A DNA stretch of 7,623 nucleotides, from assembly GCA_937996605.1 (NCBI GenBank), contig CALKVB010000569.1:1-7623 (forward strand), written 5' to 3'. This document shows positions 1-5,019 of the stretch, one piece after another; the stretch's first letter is position 1; each line of letters begins with the position of its first letter. The translations under genes were made by a program, and so were the position numbers. The notes under the pieces were generated by a model that saw nothing but the letters and a program-made list of their open reading frames with translations, had not been told where the DNA came from and searched no databases. Source of the stretch: an uncultured Oxalobacteraceae bacterium (GTDB taxonomy: Bacteria; Pseudomonadota; Gammaproteobacteria; Burkholderiales; Burkholderiaceae_D).

Positions 1-162
1 TGAGAATAGTGCTAAACCGAGCCAATCCTCTAAATTGGCGATCTGTTTGCAGACGGCACTTTGCGTTAAAGCGAGTTCCTCTGCCGCCTGTGTGAAGCTT
101 TGTAGGCGAGCCGCAGACTCAAAAATTAATAAAGCATTGAGGCTAGGAACTTTACGGCGCAT
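1..162 (-). CDS. LysR-family transcriptional regulator, N-terminal part (cut by window edge)
   Basis: Read on the minus strand, the ATG at 162-160 opens a frame that stays open to the window edge, giving 54 residues beginning MRRKVPSLNALLIFESAARL. This is the N-terminal winged helix-turn-helix of LysR regulators: the PSLNALLIFE opening, the SFTQAAEELALTQSAV helix-turn-helix and the KQIANLEDWLG wing match the family in order, closest in style to the GcvA-like group. The effector-binding domain lies outside the window. An in-frame stop lies a few codons upstream, which supports this start. The gene is divergent from the DUF1338 gene with 109 bp between starts, the classic layout for a LysR regulator that controls its neighbour and itself. 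LysR genes also sit beside hglS in Pseudomonas putida and beside ydcJ (as ydcI) in E. coli, so regulation of the neighbour is likely, though inferred. The ligand cannot be read from this fragment. Confidence 0.9.
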   Translation of the reverse strand, partial: MRRKVPSLNALLIFESAARLQSFTQAAEELALTQSAVCKQIANLEDWLGLALFS

Positions 163-196
163 AAGAGTTCATTCCATTTATTCACTAAGTCGTGAT

Positions 197-202
197 TTTA
201 TA
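197..202 (-). promoter_or_regulatory. Probable -10 box of the lysR gene
   Basis: On the minus strand the hexamer reads TATAAA (5 of 6 to consensus), about 35 bases before the lysR start codon. The matching -35 region is poor, only TTTGCG-like around 219-224, as is common for autoregulated LysR genes. It is back to back with the candidate plus-strand promoter at 207-235. Confidence 0.4.
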
Positions 203-204
203 TC

Positions 205-225
205 GTTTGTCTGCTGTTCGCAAAC
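205..225. promoter_or_regulatory. Candidate LysR operator (GTTTG-N11-CAAAC)
   Basis: A 21-bp interrupted palindrome, GTTTG at 205-209 and CAAAC at 221-225, lies between the two divergent starts and overlaps the candidate -35 regions in both directions. LysR regulators bind interrupted palindromes around a T-N11-A core. One T-N11-A pair is present (210/222), but it is not centred on this palindrome. This is a positional inference. Confidence 0.3.
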
Positions 226-235
226 TGACTACGAT
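207..235 (+). promoter_or_regulatory. Candidate sigma-70 promoter of the DUF1338 gene
   Basis: TTGTCT (207-212) and TACGAT (230-235), each 4 of 6 to consensus, are separated by exactly 17 bases. Transcription would start near 242 and give a leader of about 30 bases. The match is moderate, but the position within a divergent LysR intergenic region fits. Confidence 0.35.
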
Positions 236-271
236 GGCGCTCATTGTTTACTTTTACCTCATGGAATACCG

Positions 272-1285
272 ATGAACGCCAATATCCAATCTCTATTGAA
301 CTCTTTGTTAGGCGCGACCAAGACCCAAGAACTCGCGACCTTGATGCAAATTTCTTCAAAATTTCGTATGTGGGAAGAAGGCCATGTTTCTCGTTCTGAA
401 TTAGCACAAGCCTTGAATATGGCATTATTCGCAGGTGTTTTGGAGCGTGTGCCGAGCGGTAAGGCTTATACTTTAGATGTGGTGGCGAATGGCGGAAAAG
501 TGATGTTGGATCATGGTGCCTTGCGAACCGTACGTTGGTTTGGTTTGGGCGAACTACCGCCGGGTGAAGCAGCGATCACCCGTATCTTGAAACCTTTGGG
601 CTTCCGTTTGAATGGTGTATTCCCATTAGACCGCTTGAATATGACTGGTCGTTCTTACGCTCAGATTGATGATGCCGATAACATCTCACAATTTTTCGTT
701 AGTGAATTGCATCCAGAACGATTCAGTAAAGAATTTCAAGAGGCAGTGACTCGTGTTTTGAGCCAATCACGTGATCCTTTGACTCCAGCGGCGGTTTCTA
801 TGCTCAACGAATTAGAGCGCGACGGTAGTTTGCCGTTGGCGCAAGCACAAGACTTGCTGCCAGTATTGGTCTCCTGCTTCGAGCGTCAACATCCAATTCC
901 AAGCATGGCTGATTATGAAATTCTGTTGAAAGAATCTGCAGAAATGGCGTGGATTGCGACTGAAGGTAACGTCTTTAACCACGCTACAGATCGCGTGGAA
1001 GATGTGTTCGCTTTGTCTGAAGAGCAGAAGCGAATTGGGCGTCCAATGAAACCCAATGTGGAAGTGTCGGGCTCAGGTCGTATTAAACAAACGGCGTTTA
1101 AGGCCGACCCAGTGGTGCGTCAATTTGTGGCAGCGAATGGTGAAATTGTCGAGCGCGAAGTGCCAGGCTCTTTTTATGAATTTATTACGCGTGATAGCTT
1201 TAAAGATGGTGCTCAGGTGATATTAGATTTGGGGTTTGATGCGGGGAATGCTACTGGTATTTTCAAAATGACCGCCAATGGATAA
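272..1285 (+). CDS. DUF1338-family protein, HglS/YdcJ-like 2-oxoadipate dioxygenase/decarboxylase
   Basis: The 337-residue protein starts MNANIQSLLN. The frame is open further upstream, but that stretch lies over the divergent lysR gene and promoter, and a GGAA lies six bases before the ATG at 272. A four-codon frame (MEYR) at 261-275 overlaps this start as ATGA, probably by chance. DUF1338 hallmarks are present: DHGALRTV (His81, Arg85), FNHATDRV (His237), IKQTAFKADP (271-280) and a glutamate-rich GEIVERE (290-296). In HglS two histidines and a glutamate bind Fe(II) and an arginine holds the substrate. The His-Arg spacing of 4 and His-His spacing of about 155 fit, and the third ligand is probably one of Glu291/294/296. 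HglS converts 2-oxoadipate to D-2-hydroxyglutarate with loss of CO2, late in lysine breakdown. At 337 residues it is much shorter than HglS/YdcJ (about 450-460), resembling short DUF1338 members, so the substrate is not certain. It is probably cytoplasmic, as no signal peptide is seen. Confidence 0.85.
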   Translation: MNANIQSLLNSLLGATKTQELATLMQISSKFRMWEEGHVSRSELAQALNMALFAGVLERVPSGKAYTLDVVANGGKVMLDHGALRTVRWFGLGELPPGEAAITRILKPLGFRLNGVFPLDRLNMTGRSYAQIDDADNISQFFVSELHPERFSKEFQEAVTRVLSQSRDPLTPAAVSMLNELERDGSLPLAQAQDLLPVLVSCFERQHPIPSMADYEILLKESAEMAWIATEGNVFNHATDRVEDVFALSEEQKRIGRPMKPNVEVSGSGRIKQTAFKADPVVRQFVAANGEIVEREVPGSFYEFITRDSFKDGAQVILDLGFDAGNATGIFKMTANG

Positions 1286-1383
1286 ATCGTGAAATGCGTC
1301 CCCAGCGGCGTTGCTTCTCCTCGCCGTACTCGTGTACTGTCTTCGTCGGCGCGCCTTGCTGGGAACGCATTGCACGATTTATC
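1281..1383. repeat. Tandem palindromic repeat, copy 1
   Basis: An imperfect inverted repeat about 103 bp long. The left arm begins GATAAATCGTG at 1281 and the right arm ends CACGATTTATC at 1383. The arms pair almost completely to CCCAGC (1301-1306) and GCTGGG (1358-1363), with only an A/G and a C/A mismatch. GGCG/CGCC (1307-1310/1352-1355) extends the stem past a two-base TT bulge on the right side. The centre carries GTAC-TCGT-GTAC. Its left arm includes the stop codon of the DUF1338 gene (1283-1285). It is about 94% identical to copy 2 over 96 bp, at a spacing of 105 bp. It could act as a terminator or mRNA 3'-end hairpin for the upstream gene. I cannot assign it to a named repeat family. 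Confidence 0.85.
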
Positions 1384-1390
1384 TGATACG

Positions 1391-1489
1391 GTTGTGAAAT
1401 GCATCCCCAGCGGCGTTGCTTCTCCTCGCCGTACTCGCGTACTGTCTTCGGAGGCGCGCTTTGCTGGGAACGCATTGCACGATTAATCT
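1391..1489. repeat. Tandem palindromic repeat, copy 2
   Basis: This second copy differs from copy 1 at six of 96 aligned positions. The outer arms (1391-1411 and 1463-1483) pair less well, 16 of 21. The inner stem, CTCC near 1421-1426 against GGAGG at 1450-1454, pairs better than in copy 1. The GTACTCGCGTACTGTCTTCG core is kept. Confidence 0.85.
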
Positions 1490-1588
1490 AATCCGCGAAA
1501 TGCAGCCCTAGCTGCGTTGTAGCGCCTCGCCGTACTAAAGTACTGTCTTCGGCGCTACGCCTTGCTGGGACTGCATTGCGCGAATTAG
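1488..1588. repeat. Tandem palindromic repeat, copy 3 (divergent)
   Basis: The outer arms at 1488-1512 and 1564-1588 match at 21 of 25 positions, with one further T/G wobble. The inner arms GTAGCGCC (1519-1526) and GGCGCTAC (1551-1558) are perfectly complementary, and the loop holds GTACT-AA-AGTAC. Compared with copies 1 and 2 the stem sequence has changed while pairing is kept: GTG/CAC became GCG/CGC, and GCGT/ACGC became GCAG/CTGC. The same A/G and C/A mismatches and the TT bulge are retained. The core CCTCGCCGTACT and GTACTGTCTTCG is identical in sequence to the other copies. It starts where copy 2 ends. Confidence 0.85.
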
Positions 1589-1800
1589 ACTTTGTAGACC
1601 GAAGAAGGGTAGAAGAGTTTCTGGGAATGCGTTGCCAAAGTTGGTGTTTTCGATGTGCAAAGATGAGTAGTAACCTCATCGCCGTCATTCCCGCGAAGGC
1701 GGGAATCCAGTCTCGTTACACTCACTTGTGTCTCCTGCAGCGCTCATTGTAGTAAATTGATTTTTTGTTCGAACTTGTTTTTACCTTTTGATTAAAACCT
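1589..1800. other. Rest of the intergenic region upstream of the flavoprotein gene
   Basis: No gene is supported here. At 1621-1635, CTGGGAATGCGTTGC matches 13 of 15 bases of the right arm of the palindromic repeats, so a decayed fourth copy is likely. The dRS3-like palindrome sits at 1687-1706. The last 60 bases are AT-rich and should hold the promoter of the gene at 1801, but no -35/-10 pair with acceptable spacing stands out. GTTCGAAC (1767-1774) is a perfect 8-bp palindrome of unknown meaning. Confidence 0.5.
1687..1706. repeat. dRS3-like short palindrome (ATTCCC-N8-GGGAAT)
   Basis: The 20 bases form a perfect 8-bp stem, ATTCCCGC/GCGGGAAT, around a GAAG loop, flanked by CCGTC and CCAG. 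This has the form of the neisserial dRS3 element (ATTCCC-N8-GGGAAT), and near-identical elements are scattered through many proteobacterial genomes. In Neisseria, dRS3 sites are targets for filamentous prophage integration. Here only a single element is seen. Confidence 0.75.
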
Positions 1801-3264
1801 ATGCTGACATCGACTACTTTGAATTCTCAACAACAAGCACTGCTAGCGGCGTTGCAAGATGTGCTTGGTTCGCATGGTTTGTTGACTGATGCTAGTGACT
1901 GCGCACGGTTTACGACCGGGGCGCGTTATGGTCAGGGCTCGACCTTGGCGGTGCTGCGTCCAGATACGCACGATCAAATCGTGGAGTGCGTTCGTTTGTG
2001 TACAGATGCTGGGCAGGCTTTGGTGTTGCAAGGGGCGAATACGGGTTTGGTTGCGGCCAGTACGCCTGATGCCAGCGGGCGTTTTGTGGTTTTGAGTTTG
2101 GAGCGCTTAAAGAAACACATCGAGGTTGATGCGATTAATCGTTCAGTGACAGTTGATGCAGGCGTTTCCTTGCAAGAGTTGAATGATGCACTTGAACCTC
2201 ATGGCTTGTTTTTTCCTATCGACCTCGGTGCCAATCCTTCTATCGGCGGCATGATCGCTGCCAACACTGGCGGTGCGCGCTTAATTAAATATGGCGACGT
2301 GCGTCAAAACTTATTGGGCTTGCGCGCGGTGTTGATGCATCCGGCAGGCGAAGTCTTGGATTTGCAATCAGCCTTGCGCAAGAATAATACGGGCCCAGAT
2401 CTGAAGCAGTTGTTCATTGGTAGTAGCGGCGCATACGGCATCATTACACGTGCCGTGTTGCAAGTGCATCGCATTCCAAAGCAAACTGCAACCGCCTTAG
2501 TGGTGCCACGCGATCAAGCCGCAGTGCTCGAGTTATTAAGCGTCCTAGAACGTGACTGCAGTGAATTTCTGACTGCCTTTGAAGGCATATCTGGTGCGGC
2601 ACTACAAGCCGTGTTGAAACATATTCCCAGCATTAGTAATCCCTTTGCACCAGAGCCCTTGCCGGATTACTGTGTCTTGCTCGAATTAGCCAGCACAGCC
2701 GATCCACAAGTGACCGGTATCGATCTCGAGAGCGTGCTGATGCGTTGTCTAGAAAATTTATTCGGAGACGTGGTTGAGAATGCCGTAGTGGGACGTGGCA
2801 AAGACTTGTGGCGTATTCGTCATGCGATCAGCGAAGCCTTACGACATGAAGGGAAGATGATTGCGTTTGATATCTCTATGCCACGTTCCTCATTTGTCGC
2901 TTTCCGTGATGAAGGTTTGGCCTTGATGGCGGAGAAATATCCTTGGATTAAAGTCATGGACTTTGGTCATTGGGCAGATGGTGGCTGCCACTTCAATATG
3001 GTATGGCCGATTGCTGAACATGCTGAGGCCGCTCATTCAATTCCTACATATGATGCTCAAGTCGTCCAGCAAATCCGCACAGAAATCTATGATCTGGTGG
3101 TGAACACTTATCAGGGTAGTTTTAGCGCCGAGCACGGTGTTGGTCCTTACAACCTCGATTTCTATCAGCGTTACACTGCATCCGCCTCGCGTAAACTAGC
3201 GGGCGAATTGCAGATGATGTTGGACCCTCAACGCTTGTTGGGACTGACTTGGTTTGGTGAATAA
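1801..3264 (+). CDS. FAD-linked D-2-hydroxyacid (D-2-hydroxyglutarate/D-lactate type) dehydrogenase
   Basis: This 487-residue flavoprotein belongs to the GlcD/D2HGDH/D-lactate dehydrogenase family. The N-terminal PCMH FAD-binding domain (about 46-225) shows QGANTGLVAAS (77-87), NPSIGGMIAANTGGAR (145-160) and IGSSGAYGIITRAVLQ (206-221). The C-terminal FAD-oxidase domain (about 230-485) shows FDISMP (356-361), FGHWADGGCHFN (388-399) and SAEHGVG (442-448). His390, His397, Glu444 and His445 are the expected metal/substrate cluster, and Arg340 and Lys352 sit where substrate carboxylate ligands are expected. The family oxidises D-2-hydroxyacids to 2-oxoacids, passing electrons from FAD to a soluble or membrane acceptor. 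Following a DUF1338 gene, D-2-hydroxyglutarate is the most economical substrate; D-lactate or glycolate cannot be excluded. Oddities: the C-terminus ends LLGLTWFGE where relatives usually have an NPGK-like motif, and no clear Shine-Dalgarno precedes the ATG. The 515-bp gap means it may have its own promoter. Confidence 0.85.
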   Translation: MLTSTTLNSQQQALLAALQDVLGSHGLLTDASDCARFTTGARYGQGSTLAVLRPDTHDQIVECVRLCTDAGQALVLQGANTGLVAASTPDASGRFVVLSLERLKKHIEVDAINRSVTVDAGVSLQELNDALEPHGLFFPIDLGANPSIGGMIAANTGGARLIKYGDVRQNLLGLRAVLMHPAGEVLDLQSALRKNNTGPDLKQLFIGSSGAYGIITRAVLQVHRIPKQTATALVVPRDQAAVLELLSVLERDCSEFLTAFEGISGAALQAVLKHIPSISNPFAPEPLPDYCVLLELASTADPQVTGIDLESVLMRCLENLFGDVVENAVVGRGKDLWRIRHAISEALRHEGKMIAFDISMPRSSFVAFRDEGLALMAEKYPWIKVMDFGHWADGGCHFNMVWPIAEHAEAAHSIPTYDAQVVQQIRTEIYDLVVNTYQGSFSAEHGVGPYNLDFYQRYTASASRKLAGELQMMLDPQRLLGLTWFGE

Positions 3265-3282
3265 TTGAGTTATTGATAGAGC

Positions 3283-3346
3283 TTAAACAGCGTTAAAACT
3301 GCGAATTAAAACAGCGAACGAAAACAGCGAACTAAAACAGCGAATT
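3283..3346. repeat. 13-bp tandem repeat (consensus AAAACAGCGAAYN), four units plus a degenerate one
   Basis: Four consecutive 13-base units begin at 3295, 3308, 3321 and 3334. The first differs by one base in the AAAACAG part, and a degenerate unit, TTAAACAGCGTT, precedes them at 3283. The array starts 18 bases after the flavoprotein stop codon. The last unit's AAAACAG (3334-3340) can pair with CTGTTTT (3355-3361), and AATTAG (3343-3348) can pair with CTAATT (3362-3367). The repeat period is not a multiple of three and no reading frame is supported across it. Confidence 0.75.
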
Positions 3347-3374
3347 AGTTTAGACTGTTTTCTAATTTTGACTC

Positions 3375-3403
3375 TATGCAAGTCGTCACTCTGTGTTTAT
3401 GAT
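3375..3403 (+). promoter_or_regulatory. Weak candidate promoter for the peptidase gene
   Basis: TATGAT at 3398-3403 is a fair -10 box (5 of 6), but the -35 at 17 bases is poor (TATGCA, 3 of 6). The good-looking TTGACT at 3368-3373 is 24 bases away, too far for a standard promoter. If used, transcription starts near 3410, so the GC-rich stem-loop at 3417-3446 would be at the very 5' end of the mRNA. Confidence 0.2.
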
Positions 3404-3416
3404 GTGCAGCAAACTG

Positions 3417-3446
3417 AAAGCGGGGGGGGCGCTCGTTCCCCGCTTT
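3417..3446 (+). promoter_or_regulatory. GC-rich stem-loop with a G8 tract (leader hairpin or terminator)
   Basis: AAAGCGGGG (3417-3425) pairs perfectly over nine bases with CCCCGCTTT (3438-3446), around a 12-base loop that includes the rest of a run of eight G (3422-3429). Only TTTAATC follows, so the U-tract is weak for an intrinsic terminator. Because only 32 bases separate it from the next start codon, a promoter could hardly fit downstream. It is therefore either in the 5' leader of the peptidase mRNA or ends read-through from the upstream gene. Both readings are inference. Confidence 0.5.
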
Positions 3447-3478
3447 AATCATTCTGCTCACCATAACTTGGAGAAGAC

Positions 3479-4603
3479 ATGCGACTTCTATCGTTGGCTC
3501 TGGCCTCAACTACACTCCTCATCGGCTCCGCATTCGCGCAGCAATCAAATGCACCCTCATCGAGTGTGCCGCAATCAGCAGGGCTCAAACGCATTTTCGC
3601 GGTCGAAGCGGAAGCGGCGCGGACTGCAGTCAAAGATCAAGCGCGCACCAATACTTGCTGGAACTTTGCCACCGCTTCTTTTATGGAGAGTGAAGTCGCG
3701 CGTCAAAGTGGTAAATTAATTGAACTGTCGGAAGTATTTGCTGTACGCCATGCCTATCCTCTAAAAGCCGATGCATTTGTGCGCGCCCAAGGAAAAGCGA
3801 ACTTCTGGGAGGGCGGTAATAACCATGATGCGATGGATATGTTGCGTCGTTATGGTGCGGTACCTCGCGCCGCATTCACTGGATTAAAAGAAGGTGAAAG
3901 CAAACTCGATCACGCCGAGCTCGCCCGCGTGACGACGGCCTTTTTGGAGGCTGTGGTGAAGGGCGGACGTCCGACCAAGTCGTGGAAGCCTGCATTCGAG
4001 GGCATCTTGGATGCATACATCGGTAAGCCTCCACAAAATTTTATTTTCGAGGGCAAGACTTACACGCCGCAAAGTTTCCGTGATCAAGTTCTCAAACTGA
4101 ATCCAGATGATTACGTTGAAGTGACGAGCTTTACGCATCATCCCTTCTACCAGCCAGTGCGCTTAGAAATTCCAGATAATTGGTCGCACAATACGCGTTA
4201 CCTCAACGTGCCGCTCGACGATATGGAGAAAATCATGACGAATGCGCTGAGTAAGGGCTATACGATCTCATGGGGTGGTGACACGAGTGAGAAGGGATTC
4301 AACACTAAGGAAGGGATCGCTTTGCTCGATGATGAAAGTAAAGAAGTCACTCAAGCCGGGCGTCAAGACGCATTTGACGATTGGCGTAGCACCGATGACC
4401 ACAGTATGCATATCGTTGGCTTGTCAAAAGATGAGAATGGTAAAACCTTCTATTTGACTAAGAACAGTTATGGCGCTGGAGTAGGACCCTACGCCGGCTA
4501 CCTGCACATGAGCCGTAATTATGTGCGTATGAAAACCATTTATTTTATGGTGCATAAGGATGCGATTCCGGCCGATATTCGTGCTAAGGTGAGCCTAAAA
4601 TAA
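3479..4603 (+). CDS. Exported C1-family (bleomycin-hydrolase-like) cysteine peptidase
   Basis: The protein has 374 residues. GGAG at 3470-3473 lies five bases before the ATG, a strong ribosome binding site that fixes the start. Residues 1-20 form a Sec signal peptide (MRLLSLALASTTLLIGSAFA, likely cut before Gln21), so the enzyme acts in the periplasm or outside. The papain-fold active site is complete: Gln54 (oxyanion hole) six residues before Cys60 in NTCWNFA, His308 in DDHSMHIVGL and Asn329 in KNSYG. The layout, with a long insert between the Cys and His parts (about 65-300), follows the bleomycin hydrolase/aminopeptidase C group (C1B) rather than plain papain. That family trims peptides from the N-terminus in the cytosol, so an exported form is less usual, and the true substrate is unknown. 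No propeptide inhibitor domain is evident; only about 25 residues separate the signal peptide from the catalytic domain. The gene precedes a small lipoprotein gene on the same strand. Confidence 0.85.
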   Translation: MRLLSLALASTTLLIGSAFAQQSNAPSSSVPQSAGLKRIFAVEAEAARTAVKDQARTNTCWNFATASFMESEVARQSGKLIELSEVFAVRHAYPLKADAFVRAQGKANFWEGGNNHDAMDMLRRYGAVPRAAFTGLKEGESKLDHAELARVTTAFLEAVVKGGRPTKSWKPAFEGILDAYIGKPPQNFIFEGKTYTPQSFRDQVLKLNPDDYVEVTSFTHHPFYQPVRLEIPDNWSHNTRYLNVPLDDMEKIMTNALSKGYTISWGGDTSEKGFNTKEGIALLDDESKEVTQAGRQDAFDDWRSTDDHSMHIVGLSKDENGKTFYLTKNSYGAGVGPYAGYLHMSRNYVRMKTIYFMVHKDAIPADIRAKVSLK

Positions 4604-4702
4604 ACATTGCAGAAGCTAAATATTTTTGGCGGCTGTCAACCAATAGCACCATGAAGGCATTAAGTCACGGTGGCAAACCGTCTTATTCATTTGGAGAAAA
4701 AT

Positions 4703-4915
4703 ATGTTCAACAAAACAATCAGCCTAATTTCGGTTTTATTGACTGCGACAAGTTTGAGTGCTTGTATCTCGGTGAGTGAAAGTAGTCAAGAAAGTGGCAA
4801 GCAGATCGCCATCATGTCCCAACAAGCGATTGCTACCTGTGGTCAAGGTAACGTAGAAAAAGTAACGACCAATAGCTTTAGCTGCAAAGATCGCATTATT
4901 CGCCCTCAGAATTAA
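4703..4915 (+). CDS. Small lipoprotein of unknown function (70 aa)
   Basis: The start at 4703 is chosen because GGAG at 4693-4696 sits six bases upstream and because it places a lipoprotein signal at the very N-terminus; the frame is open 11 codons further upstream without a comparable site. Residues 1-20 are a signal peptide with lipobox LSAC (Cys21 would be lipidated). Residue 22 is Ile, not Asp, so transport to the outer membrane by Lol is expected. The mature part is 50 residues with two more cysteines, in IATCGQGN and FSCKDR, 16 residues apart, which could form a disulfide. The CGQGNVEKV...FSCK pattern resembles small uncharacterised lipoproteins of other Proteobacteria, from memory only. 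It lies 99 bp after the peptidase gene and is followed directly by a strong terminator, so co-transcription with the peptidase is possible. Function is not recognised. Confidence 0.75.
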   Translation: MFNKTISLISVLLTATSLSACISVSESSQESGKQIAIMSQQAIATCGQGNVEKVTTNSFSCKDRIIRPQN

Positions 4916-4932
4916 GTCTCTGCAAAGGCCGT

Positions 4933-4965
4933 ACAAAAAAGCACGATGTCCTCGTGCTTTTTTGT
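4933..4965. terminator. Bidirectional intrinsic terminator
   Basis: ACAAAAAAGCACGA (4933-4946) and TCGTGCTTTTTTGT (4952-4965) form a perfect 14-bp stem with a five-base loop. The GC part is six pairs, and T-runs flank it in both directions. It lies 17 bases after the lipoprotein stop and 54 bases after the cydX stop on the other strand, so it ends both convergent transcription units. Confidence 0.9.
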
Positions 4966-4981
4966 TGGACGCGACGTAGTG

Positions 4982-5011
4982 TTTTTCGCTTTCGATTTCG
5001 TTTCACTTTCG
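4982..5011. repeat. Short hexameric run (NTTTCG, about five imperfect units)
   Basis: The stretch reads as TTTCG spaced every six bases with one degenerate unit (TTTCAC). It lies in the cydX 3' untranslated region between the cydX stop and the terminator. Low-complexity drift is the simplest reading. Confidence 0.4.
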
Positions 5012-5019
5012 TTCTAATT

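Noticed and set aside
35..271. 79-residue N-terminal extension of the DUF1338 frame
   Set aside because: It runs antisense over the lysR helix-turn-helix coding region and the divergent promoter, and its translation is unlike DUF1338; the homologous protein begins at 272.
1281..1588. CRISPR array
   Set aside because: The units are ~100-bp palindromes with almost no spacer between them, only three copies, and no cas genes are present.
1213..1688. Small open frames of 63-70 residues on both strands across the palindromic repeats
   Set aside because: Their translations merely repeat the repeat sequence (for example RRTRVLSS twice) and have no supporting ribosome sites; they are by-products of GC-rich repeats lacking stops.
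3368..3403. TTGACT/TATGAT as a standard promoter
   Set aside because: The spacer is 24 bases, far from the usual 16-19.
3393..3719. 108-residue open frame overlapping the peptidase start
   Set aside because: It is an out-of-frame shadow rich in Arg and Ser, without a ribosome binding site, overlapping a gene with signal peptide and intact active site.
4667..4681. ACGGT/ACCGT hairpin between the peptidase and lipoprotein genes as a terminator
   Set aside because: The stem is only five pairs and no T-run follows, so it would not stop transcription reliably.
4670..4702. Earlier GTG start for the lipoprotein
   Set aside because: It would put 11 mostly polar residues before the signal peptide and lacks a Shine-Dalgarno; the ATG at 4703 has GGAG at good spacing.
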